From: an uncultured Spartobacteria bacterium
GTDB lineage: Bacteria > Verrucomicrobiota > Verrucomicrobiia > Chthoniobacterales > Chthoniobacteraceae
DNA: 41,232 bases
Assembly: GCA_903882875.1 (NCBI GenBank)
Contig: CAIRYQ010000106.1
Span: 1 to 41,232 of the forward strand
Reading direction: 5' to 3'
The notes beneath the pieces were generated by a model. The model saw only the letters and a program-made list of their open reading frames with translations. It was not told where the DNA came from and did not search any database. The translations under genes and the position numbers were made by a program. This document shows, piece by piece, positions 23,771 through 31,386 of the stretch. How positions within the stretch are numbered: position 1 is the first letter of the stretch; each line of letters begins with the position of its first letter.

Positions 23771-24112
23771 ATGAGCTTCTGGAAAAAACTATTCGGCGGT
23801 TCTTCCGCCCCCATCGCACAGCCGCCACAGCCAAAACCCGTCCCACCAGCGCGGCCAACAAATGTCGTCGAAGAAGCAAAAGACATTATCCGCAACTCAA
23901 GAGGTGCTCGCGATTTTCTCTTGCGAGCCACCCAAGCCGGCTGGAGCAAAATCAAAGAGGATTTCATTGGGATATATCTACAGAAGGCGGATGCGACTCT
24001 TATCTTTGGTGTTCTACCCAGCCACGGCCCAGATACAATTTGGAACGCCATGATGACAACAAAAGACACAGGAACTGTGGACCTCATCACTGAGGGAAAG
24101 ATTGTCTGCTAA
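23771..24112 (+). CDS. MSFWKKLFGG-leader protein with unrelated C-terminal domain
   Basis: A 113-residue protein whose first 23 residues repeat those of the preceding gene (M-S-F-W-K-K-L-F-G-G-S and A-Q-P-P-Q-P-K-P). From about residue 30 it is unrelated: V-V-E-E-A-K-D-I-I-R-N-S-R-G-A-R-D-F-L-L, then an alpha/beta stretch F-I-G-I-Y-L-Q-K-A-D-A-T-L-I-F-G-V-L-P-S-H-G-P and a final G-K-I-V-C. No known family is recognised. Spacing to its neighbours is 27 bp and 17 bp, so the three leader genes may be one transcript. Confidence 0.65.
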   Translation: MSFWKKLFGGSSAPIAQPPQPKPVPPARPTNVVEEAKDIIRNSRGARDFLLRATQAGWSKIKEDFIGIYLQKADATLIFGVLPSHGPDTIWNAMMTTKDTGTVDLITEGKIVC

Positions 24113-24129
24113 GCATACGTCCTTGAACC

Positions 24130-24726
24130 ATGAATTTTCTCAAACGTCTTTTCGGCGGCGGCACACAACCCACGTCACAACAAACTGCACCGCAACCTCC
24201 TCTTCGTTCGGAGAGTTCCGTTGATATTGCCACCGCGAGCGTCAGCCGTGCCTTTGAAGTGCACATCAAAAGAAAACTCGAACCGCAATTAAAAACAGAG
24301 CTAGAGACGCAAGCGGCATTGAACAAGGTAGCCGCTGTTTTTCGTCAGACTTCACGAGCAGTCGGCGAGAAGATTGCGTCGAGCGCCAATGACGGCAAGA
24401 TGCACTCATTTTCATTCCGCGACGCTGCCCAGAAGGTGCGACTTGAAGTCACTACCATCCCGTGCAGGCCAAGCGAGGCTTACGACTACTTCGCACGCAC
24501 TGGCGGCTATGGTGCATTCCTCGACCGGTTGCTCTACTTTCCCGGAACATATCACGCTGCGCGAGCCGAAGGAATTCAGGTTTTCGCTCATTTGATTGTC
24601 GTAGTGGACTCCACGAGCCAGCCTGAGCAAGTAGTTGTTCACTTGTGCATGCTGCCCCACGGCGATGGCAACCAGCCTTATTGCCCGGTCGGCATAACTC
24701 CAACAGACCTTCTTGAGCGGCGATGA
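24130..24726 (+). CDS. Third leader-type protein (MNFLKRLFGGG), larger unknown domain
   Basis: A 198-residue protein begins M-N-F-L-K-R-L-F-G-G-G-T-Q-P-T-S-Q-Q-T-A, a diverged form of the same N-terminal module followed by a Gln/Pro/Thr linker. The rest has a helical part (about 30-85) and an alpha/beta part with Y-D-Y-F-A-R-T-G-G-Y-G-A-F-L-D-R-L-L-Y-F-P (about 117-137), A-H-L-I-V-V-V-D-S-T and V-V-V-H-L-C-M-L-P-H-G-D-G-N. There is no catalytic motif I can name. It ends at TGA 24726 and is followed by non-coding repeats. Confidence 0.65.
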   Translation: MNFLKRLFGGGTQPTSQQTAPQPPLRSESSVDIATASVSRAFEVHIKRKLEPQLKTELETQAALNKVAAVFRQTSRAVGEKIASSANDGKMHSFSFRDAAQKVRLEVTTIPCRPSEAYDYFARTGGYGAFLDRLLYFPGTYHAARAEGIQVFAHLIVVVDSTSQPEQVVVHLCMLPHGDGNQPYCPVGITPTDLLERR

Positions 24727-25023
24727 ACGAGGTGTCTAATCCACTAGCAAAGAGGTCAGGATGGAAGTTGGGCAGAACCGAGAGACGGATTGATAGTTGG
24801 AATTGAATGACGGCAGCCGTTCATTTACCCCAAAAAAACAACCCCTCGCCGCCGATGATCGGCACGCTGATGCAATTCCCACAGTGCGCGATGGTAGTTC
24901 ACTACGCCGACGAAGCGCACAGCGCAAAGCAGTCTTGGGCTTTAGCCCGCAAAGCCGCCCCGAAGTCGGAGCCGCGTCCCGTTTCGCACGGTTTCGCACG
25001 CTGAAGCGTGGGACTCCCTTGTA
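24727..25023. other. Gene-free spacer with repeat-like short motifs
   Basis: About 300 bp before the first 189-bp element hold no convincing gene. The 10-mer GTTTCGCACG occurs twice in tandem (24981-24990, 24991-25000). A hairpin CACGC-TGAA-GCGTG (24997-25010) and the text GGGCTTTAGCCC (a short palindrome near 24950) resemble intergenic repeat families of Verrucomicrobia genomes. An open frame at 24807-25004 runs into the repeat-like text and is not called as a gene. Confidence 0.4.
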
Positions 25024-25212
25024 GCCGCGCCTCGCAAGAGCGCGGGCTGGTCCGCCGGGTGCGCCTGCGAAAGAATGCCCGCGCTTTGACCAGCGCGGCC
25101 ACGGGTGGAACGCATCGCTCCGCGCGCGTTTCGGTGCGGGCCGGAAGGTTTGCCTGCAGACGGGAAAGCGCGCGCGGAGCGACGCGCTCCACCGGGCGGC
25201 TGCCCCATCCGC
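25024..25212. repeat. 189-bp palindromic interspersed element, copy A
   Basis: This stretch and 25972-26160 match over 189 bp with about twelve mismatches and no gaps by eye; roughly 90 bp in the second half are identical. Inside are two long arms (25104-25128 and 25169-25193) that pair over about 24 bp with one or two mismatches around a 40-nt loop, so the element could fold into a large hairpin. It encodes nothing recognised and carries no transposase. It lies 75 bp before the first toxin-antitoxin module. Confidence 0.85.
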
Positions 25213-25287
25213 ATGGCAGGGAGCGGTGTTTCGTGAAGCGGCAAGTTGTCCGTTGCGCCTGCGGGCGCTCTCTGCCAGTTTTGGCCC

Positions 25288-25485
25288 ATGAGCACGGAAC
25301 TGATCGAACAAAAGCTCGCCGAACTCGAACGCCGCATGGAAGCCGTCGAGGCGAAGACTTTCGACAGAAAGCCGAAGGGTGCGTGGAGGGAAATCATCGG
25401 GTGGGAGGAGGACGATGAGCTTTTCCGCGAAGCCGTGCGCCTCGGCGCGGAATGGCGCGCGAAGGCGAACGCGGAGGGCAGGTGA
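25288..25485 (+). CDS. Putative antitoxin of a PIN-domain module
   Basis: The 65-residue protein starts M-S-T-E-L-I-E-Q-K-L-A-E-L-E-R-R-M-E-A-V-E, a short coiled coil, and continues W-R-E-I-I-G-W-E-E-D-D-E-L-F-R-E-A-V-R-L-G-A-E-W-R. The acidic C-terminal helix is of the kind that wraps a VapC-type toxin. No DNA-binding domain is obvious, unlike most VapB antitoxins. The PIN gene starts 4 bp after its stop. An upstream in-frame start would run into the repeat element, so the ATG at 25288 is preferred. Confidence 0.65.
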   Translation: MSTELIEQKLAELERRMEAVEAKTFDRKPKGAWREIIGWEEDDELFREAVRLGAEWRAKANAEGR

Positions 25486-25488
25486 CGC

Positions 25489-25911
25489 GTGGTGTGCGTT
25501 CTCGACACGAACCACTACGTCGCACTGGCATCGGGCGGGGCGATGTCCCTCCGGCTGAAGGAGCGCGCAGCGGCCTGCGATGCGGACCTGATGATCACGG
25601 TCATCACTCCGCAGGAAATCACGCAGGGCTGGCTGGCTGAAATCAACCGCAGGAACGCCGGGACTGACCAAGTCCACGCCTATCGTCGTTTTCTCCACAG
25701 CCTGCTGGGATTTCCAAAGCTCACGATCCTTCCGTTCGACGAAGACGCTGCGCGCACCTTTCTGGGCCTGCAAGAGCGGCGCATCCGTATCGGCACGATG
25801 GATCTGAAAATCGCCGCCATCTGCATGGCGCACGATGCGACGCTGCTCACGCGCAACCTTGTGGACTTTGAGAAAGTGCCGGGACTGCGCGTGGAGAACT
25901 GGCTCGACTGA
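25489..25911 (+). CDS. PIN-domain toxin (VapC-like ribonuclease)
   Basis: The 140-residue protein from GTG 25489 (GTG 25492 is also possible) has PIN-domain acidic positions: V-L-D-T-N (Asp6), T-P-Q-E-I (Glu near 44), and T-M-D-L-K-I-A-A-I (Asp near 105) followed by L-L-T-R-N-L-V-D-F-E. PIN toxins cleave RNA with bound Mg or Mn; the target here is unknown. It ends V-E-N-W-L-D. Pairing with the small gene just upstream makes a toxin-antitoxin unit. Confidence 0.85.
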   Translation: MVCVLDTNHYVALASGGAMSLRLKERAAACDADLMITVITPQEITQGWLAEINRRNAGTDQVHAYRRFLHSLLGFPKLTILPFDEDAARTFLGLQERRIRIGTMDLKIAAICMAHDATLLTRNLVDFEKVPGLRVENWLD

Positions 25912-25971
25912 TGGGAAACGTGGGGCGGACTGCAAGCGGTATCCGAAGGGAATCCGACAAGACGAATGGTG

Positions 25972-26160
25972 GCCGCGCCTCGTAAGAGCGCGGGTTGATC
26001 CTCCGGGTGCGCCTGCAAAAGAATGGCCGCGCTCTGACCAGCGCGGCGGCGGGTGGAACGCGTCGCTCCGCGCGCGTTTCGGTGCGGGCCGGAAGGTTTG
26101 CCTGCAGACGGGAAAGCGCGCGCGGAGCGACGCGCTCCACCGGGCGGCTGCGGCATCCGC
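25972..26160. repeat. 189-bp palindromic interspersed element, copy B
   Basis: This is the same element as at 25024-25212, exactly 948 bp downstream and in the same orientation. Its arms are cleaner: 26059-26076 and 26117-26134 are a perfect 18-bp inverted repeat, extended by GGTGGA (26052-26057) with TCCACC (26136-26141) after one mismatch. The loop is 26077-26116. It precedes the second PIN module as copy A precedes the first. Confidence 0.85.
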
Positions 26161-26261
26161 CCGCACTTCCCCCTCCGCCAGCCTCCACAGGCTGAAGCCC
26201 CGGCCTGCTTCTCCCCGCGCCCTTCACGGCAAAGGCCGGAGGATGGAGTGCGTCCCCCATC

Positions 26262-26300
26262 ACGGGGAATTCCCCGTTGCCGAAGGCGGCGCGCTTCGGC
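26262..26300. promoter_or_regulatory. Palindrome and stem-loop before the second antitoxin: candidate operator
   Basis: ACGGGGAATTCCCCGT (26262-26277) is a perfect 16-bp palindrome. It is followed at once by GCCGAAG (26279-26285) and CTTCGGC (26294-26300), a seven-bp inverted repeat with an 8-nt loop. Both lie within 50 bp of the ATG at 26312. VapB-type antitoxins commonly repress their own operon by binding palindromes here, so an operator is the likely reading. Confidence 0.45.
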
Positions 26301-26311
26301 ATCTTCCGGCC

Positions 26312-26557
26312 ATGAGCACTATCGTTGAAGCGGATGAAATGGGGACATTGCGCCTGCCAGCGTCGCTGCTGCCGCATCCGGGGCCGCATCGGCGCTACCG
26401 TGTGGCGACGGGAAATGGCCGGGTGGTGGTGGATGAGGCGGCTGCGGAGCCGAGGAAGCCGACGGGCTTTGTGCGGAAATGGGGCGGCTCGGCAAAGAAG
26501 ATCGCGGATGACGGCGATGCGTGGCTGGCCCGCATCAACGAGAAGCACCTGCGCTGA
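26312..26557 (+). CDS. Putative VapB-like antitoxin
   Basis: The 81-residue protein starts M-S-T-I-V-E-A-D-E-M-G-T-L-R-L-P-A-S-L-L-P, like the swapped-hairpin start of AbrB/VapB regulators, with R-Y-R-V-A-T-G-N-G-R-V-V-V as a strand pair. The tail K-I-A-D-D-G-D-A-W-L-A-R-I-N-E-K-H-L-R would bind the toxin. The toxin gene starts two bases after its stop. It differs from the first antitoxin in sequence and domain type. Confidence 0.75.
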   Translation: MSTIVEADEMGTLRLPASLLPHPGPHRRYRVATGNGRVVVDEAAAEPRKPTGFVRKWGGSAKKIADDGDAWLARINEKHLR

Positions 26558-26559
26558 AC

Positions 26560-26985
26560 GTGAGGGTGCTGCTCGATGCGAATGTGGTGCTGGACTGCCT
26601 GGTGTTGGAGCCCACGGGCCTGCCGCGCGCGGGCAAGGCGGCGAGCGACCAGTTGCTCGATCTCTGCGACGCCGGTGTGCATCACGGGCTGATCGCGTGG
26701 CACACGCTGCCCATCGTGGCGTATTACCACGGGCGGCAAAACAGCGCGGAGGACACGGCGGCGATGATGGATTCGCTGCTCGCAACGCTGGAGGTGCCCG
26801 CAGTGACGCACCGCGATGCGACGAACTGGCGCTCGCACGGGCTGGTGGATTTCGAGGATGCGCTGCAGTCCGCGTGCGCCGTCGCGGGCGAGGCGGATGT
26901 GATTGTCACCCGCAACACGGAGGACTTTGCCGGAAGCACGATTCCCGTGATGACGCCGGAGGCTTTCCTCGCGGTGCATCCGTGA
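26560..26985 (+). CDS. PIN-domain toxin, second module
   Basis: From GTG 26560 the frame gives 141 residues: M-R-V-L-L-D-A-N-V-V-L-D (Asp6 and Asn8), a central helical region with W-H-T-L-P-I-V-A-Y-Y, then V-D-F-E-D-A-L-Q-S-A-C-A (acidic pair near 105-107) and D-V-I-V-T-R-N-T-E-D-F. This is the PIN pattern of the PIN_3/COG2402-like VapC group, different from the first toxin. It follows its antitoxin by two bases. It would act as a ribonuclease; its target is unknown. Confidence 0.85.
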   Translation: MRVLLDANVVLDCLVLEPTGLPRAGKAASDQLLDLCDAGVHHGLIAWHTLPIVAYYHGRQNSAEDTAAMMDSLLATLEVPAVTHRDATNWRSHGLVDFEDALQSACAVAGEADVIVTRNTEDFAGSTIPVMTPEAFLAVHP

Positions 26986-27089
26986 GTGGCGCGGAGGATG
27001 TGCGCGCCGTTCCCACCATTCTAAAACAACCGCTGCCCCACGCGGCAGCCTTTCATTTCCAAAAAAGAGGATTACAGACGAATGCCGAT

Positions 27090-28871
27090 ATGAAACACAT
27101 CCTCCAAATGACAGTGGTCGCGTTTGTTTTCGGTCTGCTGGGGCCGGGGGCTGTGATGGCCAAGGAGAAGGTGGTGAACTACACGAGCCGCGGCTACGAA
27201 AAATACGGCAAGGGCGATCTGGACGGCGCGATTGCCGACTACAATCTGGCGATCACGCAGAATCCCAAGGATGCCATCGCCTACACGGACCGCGGCATTG
27301 CAAAGTATGACAAGGGCGACCTGGACGGGTGCATCGCGGATTCCACACGCGGCATCGAGCTGAACCCGAAGCTGGCGACCGCCTTCAGCAACCGCGCCCT
27401 CGCCAAGCGTGACAAGGGTGATTTGGAAGGTGCGATCACGGACGCCACCCGTGCGATCCAAATCAATCCAAAGTCTGAAAAGGCCTATACGAATCGCGGC
27501 ATTGCCAAGTACGACAAAGGGGACGCGGACGGCGCGCTCGCCGACTACGATCGGGCCATCGCGCTGAATGGAAAAATCGCGGTCGTGTACAGCAACCGCG
27601 GCCTCATCCGCGAGGCGAAGGGCGACATCAAGGGTGCCTTCGATGACTTTAACCGCGCCATTGAACTGGATCCGAATTCCTACATCGCCTTCTTCAACCG
27701 CGGCCTTGCGAAGTACCGCAAGGAGGATGCAAACGGCGCGATTGCCGACTTTACGCGTGCGATTGAAATCCGCCCGCAGCTTGCGGAGCCGTACAACAGC
27801 CGCGGCTTTGTGCGAAAGGCGAGGGGCGACTATGACGTGGCGATTGCGGACTTTGACAAAGCAATCGAGCTGAAGCCGAAATTTGCGCTGCCGCGCCTCA
27901 ACCGTGGCGACGCGAAAAAGGCGCGCGGTGACAATGATGGAGCCATCGCGGACTACACCGAAGTGATCGCGCTCACGCCGAATGACGCGGAAGCCTATAA
28001 CAAGCGGGGCGATGCAAAATCTCGCAAGGGTGACACGGATGCCGCCATCGCGGACTTTGACAAATCCATCGAACTCGATCCGAAATACGGCAGCCCATAC
28101 AACAACCGCGCGAAGGCCAGAAAGCTGAAGGGCGATCTGGATGGCGCGATTGCGGACTTCGGGAAGGTGATCGAGCTGTTCCCGAAGGTCGCCTCGACTT
28201 ACATCGCGCGGGGGCGGACTTATTTCAGCAAGGAGCAGTACGACCTCGCGGCGGCGGATCTCAACAAGGCGCTCGAAGTGGATCCCAAGTCGGCCGAGGC
28301 GCAGGATGTCATCGGCGACATTGCCAAATATAAGAACGACTATGACGGAGCCATCGCCCTTTATACGAAGGCCGTCGAGTTGGACCCGACGTATGGCGAC
28401 GGGTATTGGGATCGCGGGCGCGCGCATCAGTTCAAGGGCGAGTGGGATCTCGCCGCCGCCGACTACCGTAAGACGATGGAGGTCGCGCCCACGTTCGAGT
28501 ATCCGTATCTCCACCTGCTCTTCGTCACACGGTTTGCAAGGGGCGACGACGCGCCGGTGCTCGAAGCGTACCGGAAGTTCGTCGCTTCCCACGAATCCTC
28601 CGCGTGGGTGCGGACGCTGTCGAACTACTGCCTCGGCATCGGCAATCTCGATGACGCCGCAGTTCTCGCAGCGGCGAACAAGGGCAAGGATGCAAAGGCC
28701 GTGGAGTTTCAGGTCGCCTCTGCGTATTTTTTCATGGGCGTGCAGCGGCTCATCGCGGGGAACCGGACGGGTGCGACCGAGTACTTTGACCAGAGCCTGA
28801 AGGCGAATCCCAAATCATACGCCTTCGACATCCGCGCGATCCGCGCGCAGATGGAAGCTGGCAAGCTGTGA
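27090..28871 (+). CDS. Secreted protein of thirteen TPR repeats
   Basis: A 593-residue protein with signal peptide K-H-I-L-Q-M-T-V-V-A-F-V-F-G-L-L-G-P-G-A (cleavage after V-M-A, about residue 24). Thirteen 34-residue TPRs follow from about residue 29 to 470, most with the pattern N-R-G-x-A-K-x-x-K-G-D-x-D-G-A-I-A-D-[FY]. A helical C-terminal region (about 470-593) ends with one more TPR-like hairpin. The repeats are close copies of each other, suggesting recent internal duplication. A periplasmic scaffold role is inferred. The start at 27090 is the only ATG before the signal peptide; a three-codon frame (27082-27093) overlaps it. Confidence 0.85.
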   Translation: MKHILQMTVVAFVFGLLGPGAVMAKEKVVNYTSRGYEKYGKGDLDGAIADYNLAITQNPKDAIAYTDRGIAKYDKGDLDGCIADSTRGIELNPKLATAFSNRALAKRDKGDLEGAITDATRAIQINPKSEKAYTNRGIAKYDKGDADGALADYDRAIALNGKIAVVYSNRGLIREAKGDIKGAFDDFNRAIELDPNSYIAFFNRGLAKYRKEDANGAIADFTRAIEIRPQLAEPYNSRGFVRKARGDYDVAIADFDKAIELKPKFALPRLNRGDAKKARGDNDGAIADYTEVIALTPNDAEAYNKRGDAKSRKGDTDAAIADFDKSIELDPKYGSPYNNRAKARKLKGDLDGAIADFGKVIELFPKVASTYIARGRTYFSKEQYDLAAADLNKALEVDPKSAEAQDVIGDIAKYKNDYDGAIALYTKAVELDPTYGDGYWDRGRAHQFKGEWDLAAADYRKTMEVAPTFEYPYLHLLFVTRFARGDDAPVLEAYRKFVASHESSAWVRTLSNYCLGIGNLDDAAVLAAANKGKDAKAVEFQVASAYFFMGVQRLIAGNRTGATEYFDQSLKANPKSYAFDIRAIRAQMEAGKL

Positions 28872-28978
28872 ATCGGACGGCAGGCTCTGCCGCTGTTCAG
28901 CGATCGGATGCCCTTGAGCCGTCGGCCAGCGAGACGGATGTATGGAAATGCCGTGCGCCGCACGCTAGCGTCCGCATT

Positions 28979-29647
28979 GTGAACTTCCGCGCATGTCTTT
29001 TTTTCATCCTTGTCTCCACTGCCGCCGCCCAGGGCGACGGCTCGGCTCTCGATGCTCTGAAGCTGATTCCGAAGGACGTTGCAAAGCGGCTCGCGCGAAT
29101 CGAGGCGCGGGAAGGCTCGCCGGTGCCGGAGCGATGGTACCTGCTCGTGCATGATCCGGCGGAGGAACGTGGCCTGCGCGAGTTCGTCGTCGCCGAGGGG
29201 AAATTTGTGACGTCCCGCACGCTTTCGCAGTTTGCGGATTCGCTGAAGCCGGCGGACGTGATCGGCGCGGACACGGTGAAGGTGGACTCCTCCCATGTGG
29301 CGAAGCTCGCCGCGGCATTTGCAGCGGCAAACGGCGCGAAGATCGGCACGCTGAACTACGAGCTTGGGCGCGACGCGGCGTCGAATGTGCCCGTTTGGAA
29401 AGTGACCGTGCTCGATACCGAGGGCGATCAGATCGGCGTGCTCGCGGTGAATGCGACGCGAGGTGCGGTGCTCAGTTCCGAGGGTTTTGAAAAATCGCCC
29501 GCTGCTGATCTGCTCGCGCCGCCGGCGTCGGTTGCGGGTGCGGCGACGGCCACTGTGAAGAAGCCCAAGGTCACACCGACGCCGAAGCCGGGCGTGCTGA
29601 AGCGGATTTTCGGAGGCGGGAGCAAGACGCCGACGCCGGCACAGTGA
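28979..29647 (+). CDS. Secreted conserved protein with PepSY-like C-terminal half
   Basis: A 222-residue protein from GTG 28979; this start gives a signal peptide (N-F-R-A-C-L-F-F-I-L-V-S-T-A-A-A-Q). A first domain (about 25-85) contains R-W-Y-L-L-V-H-D-P-A-E-E-R-G-L-R-E-F-V-V. A second (about 100-165) contains V-W-K-V-T-V-L-D-T-E-G-D-Q-I-G-V-L-A-V-N, followed by A-T-R-G-A-V-L, a PepSY-like hairpin. A Pro/Thr/Lys tail ends V-L-K-R-I-F-G-G-G-S-K-T-P-T-P-A-Q, which curiously resembles the leader module at 24130. The exact function is unknown. Confidence 0.6.
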   Translation: MNFRACLFFILVSTAAAQGDGSALDALKLIPKDVAKRLARIEAREGSPVPERWYLLVHDPAEERGLREFVVAEGKFVTSRTLSQFADSLKPADVIGADTVKVDSSHVAKLAAAFAAANGAKIGTLNYELGRDAASNVPVWKVTVLDTEGDQIGVLAVNATRGAVLSSEGFEKSPAADLLAPPASVAGAATATVKKPKVTPTPKPGVLKRIFGGGSKTPTPAQ

Positions 29648-29732
29648 GTGGATGCAAAGAGTGGGCGACATTCCTGCCGCCGTTCCTTGCGCGCGGCTTG
29701 CCCCGTGCATCCGCGGTGGCTACGCAACAGGC

Positions 29733-29933
29733 ATGACTGCATCCCGCATTTTTCTCATCTTCGTGGCAGCGGCGTTCGCCGCGTGTGACACGCCGCACAA
29801 GACGCCTCCGAAAAAGCCTGCGAAGAAGTCATCGGACGCGCAGGGTATCGGGCAAAAAACGGAAAACGCGTTCCGCCATGCGGGCGGGGCGATGGAGAAA
29901 TTTTTCACCGGCCACGACACGATCTCGCGATGA
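29733..29933 (+). CDS. Small lipoprotein
   Basis: A 66-residue protein with a lipoprotein signal: hydrophobic R-I-F-L-I-F-V-A-A-A-F, then the lipobox A-F-A-A-C (Cys18). The mature part is Lys/Pro-rich, then Q-K-T-E-N-A-F-R-H-A-G-G-A-M-E-K-F-F-T-G-H. No residue at +2 argues against outer-membrane sorting except Asp, which in enterobacteria would keep it in the inner membrane; that rule may not apply here. Its stop overlaps the start of the glcD-like gene (ATGA). Confidence 0.7.
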   Translation: MTASRIFLIFVAAAFAACDTPHKTPPKKPAKKSSDAQGIGQKTENAFRHAGGAMEKFFTGHDTISR

Positions 29934-31303
29934 ACCTCGCGCGAAAACTCACGCAGCTCCTCGGCGGCGATGCCGTCCGCACCGACGATGCGACGCTCGC
30001 CACGCATGCCACGGACAAGTGGTTTGCCTCGCGCACGCCGGATGCGGTCGTGCTCGCGCGCACGCGTGGCGATGTGGAGAAGACGCTGCGTTTTGCAAAC
30101 AGGCACGGCATTCCCGTCACGCCGCGCGGCGCAGGTGTCGGCTACGTCGGCGGCTGCGTGCCTTCGCACGGCGGCATCGCGCTGAGCGTCGCGCGGATGA
30201 CGCGCATCAAGGAAATCAACTTTGCCGATGGCGTCGCCGTCGTGGAGCCGGGCGTGATCACGGGCGAGCTTCAGGCCGCGGTGCGGAAGCTCGGGCTTTT
30301 CTATCCGCCCGATCCCGCGTCGCTGAAGGAATGCAGCATCGGCGGCAACATCGCGACGAACGCCGGCGGCCCGCGCTGCCTGAAATACGGTGTGACGCGC
30401 AGCTACGTGCTCGGTCTCGAAGTCGTCCTCGCCGACGGCCGCGTGCTGCGCTGCGGCGGGCGCACGCACAAGAACAAGCAGGGCTTCGATCTCGCGGGCC
30501 TGTTCGTCGGCAGCGAAGGGCTGCTCGGCGTGGTCACGGAGGCGACGCTGCGCCTGCTGCCACATCCGCCCGCGCGCGCGACGCTCGCCGCGAGCTTCCG
30601 TTCGTTTCGCGAGGCGGCGGATGCCGTGCAGCGGATTTTCGCCGCGGGATTTTTGCCATGTGCGCTGGAGATTGCGGATCCGTTCACGCTGAAAAGCGCG
30701 CGGGAATTTCTCGGTCGCGAGATCGCGCCCGGTGCGAAGTCGCTCGTGCTCGTGGAACTCGACGGGCAGGCGGATTCCGTGAAGGGCGAGTGTGCCGCGC
30801 TCGCAAAGTTGCTGCGGAAGATTGATGCGATCCGCGTGCTCACCGCATTTGGCGACGAGGAGTGCGAAAAGCTCTGGGGCCTGCGCCGCGCGTACAGCCA
30901 GTCGCTGAAGGCGACGGGACTCACGAAGCTGAATGAGGATGTCGTTGTGCCGCGCGGCAAACTCGTGGAGCTGGCGGAATTCGGTGAGCGGCTCGCGAAG
31001 AAATACGGCCATCCGGTCGCGTGCTTCGGCCACGCGGGCGACGGGAACATTCACGTCAACATCATGGCGAAGAACTATCACACGGACCGCCGCGTGAAGG
31101 CCGGGGTGGATCGCGCGCTCGACGAGCTTTTCACCTGGGTGCTGAAGGCCGGCGGCGTGATCACCGGCGAGCACGGCATCGGCCTCGCGAAGAAGCCGTG
31201 GTGGACGCAGGCTGTGGACAAGGTCGGACGCGATGTCCACACCGCGCTGAAGGCCGCGCTCGATCCGAAGGGGATTTTGAATCCGGGGAAGTTCGTCGCG
31301 TGA
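29930..31303 (+). CDS. glcD: FAD-linked oxidase, GlcD / D-lactate dehydrogenase type
   Basis: The 457-residue enzyme has the FAD-binding PCMH fold: P-V-T-P-R-G-A-G-V-G-Y-V-G-G (about 63-76), P-D-P-A-S-L-K-E-C-S-I-G-G-N-I-A-T-N-A-G-G (about 127-147) and G-L-F-V-G-S-E-G-L-L-G-V-V-T-E. The C-terminal domain has C-F-G-H-A-G-D-G-N-I-H-V-N and G-E-H-G-I-G, which hold substrate and metal. It oxidises a D-2-hydroxy acid (glycolate or D-lactate) and passes electrons to the membrane. glcE and glcF are not next to it, so it may work alone or as a D-lactate dehydrogenase. It overlaps the lipoprotein gene by ATGA. Confidence 0.88.
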   Translation: MNLARKLTQLLGGDAVRTDDATLATHATDKWFASRTPDAVVLARTRGDVEKTLRFANRHGIPVTPRGAGVGYVGGCVPSHGGIALSVARMTRIKEINFADGVAVVEPGVITGELQAAVRKLGLFYPPDPASLKECSIGGNIATNAGGPRCLKYGVTRSYVLGLEVVLADGRVLRCGGRTHKNKQGFDLAGLFVGSEGLLGVVTEATLRLLPHPPARATLAASFRSFREAADAVQRIFAAGFLPCALEIADPFTLKSAREFLGREIAPGAKSLVLVELDGQADSVKGECAALAKLLRKIDAIRVLTAFGDEECEKLWGLRRAYSQSLKATGLTKLNEDVVVPRGKLVELAEFGERLAKKYGHPVACFGHAGDGNIHVNIMAKNYHTDRRVKAGVDRALDELFTWVLKAGGVITGEHGIGLAKKPWWTQAVDKVGRDVHTALKAALDPKGILNPGKFVA

Positions 31304-31386
31304 TGCGGCAGTTCATCGGCCAACGTGGCCATCAATCCTGGGCAAGCCCGGATGGACAGTGACCGGACACCGATTTGTGTCCCGTT

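Noticed and set aside
24807-25004. Short open frame after the third leader gene
   Set aside because: The sequence resembles intergenic repeat text (tandem 10-mers, short palindromes) and has no family match or coding bias I could see.
27082-27093. Three-codon upstream frame (ATG CCG ATA TGA) overlapping the TPR gene's start
   Set aside because: Such a tiny frame arises easily by chance and there is no leader-peptide logic; noted only because of the overlap.
27072-28592. Minus-strand open frame of about 500 codons opposite the TPR gene
   Set aside because: Its apparent repeats mirror the TPR units, so it is antisense to a real repeat gene.
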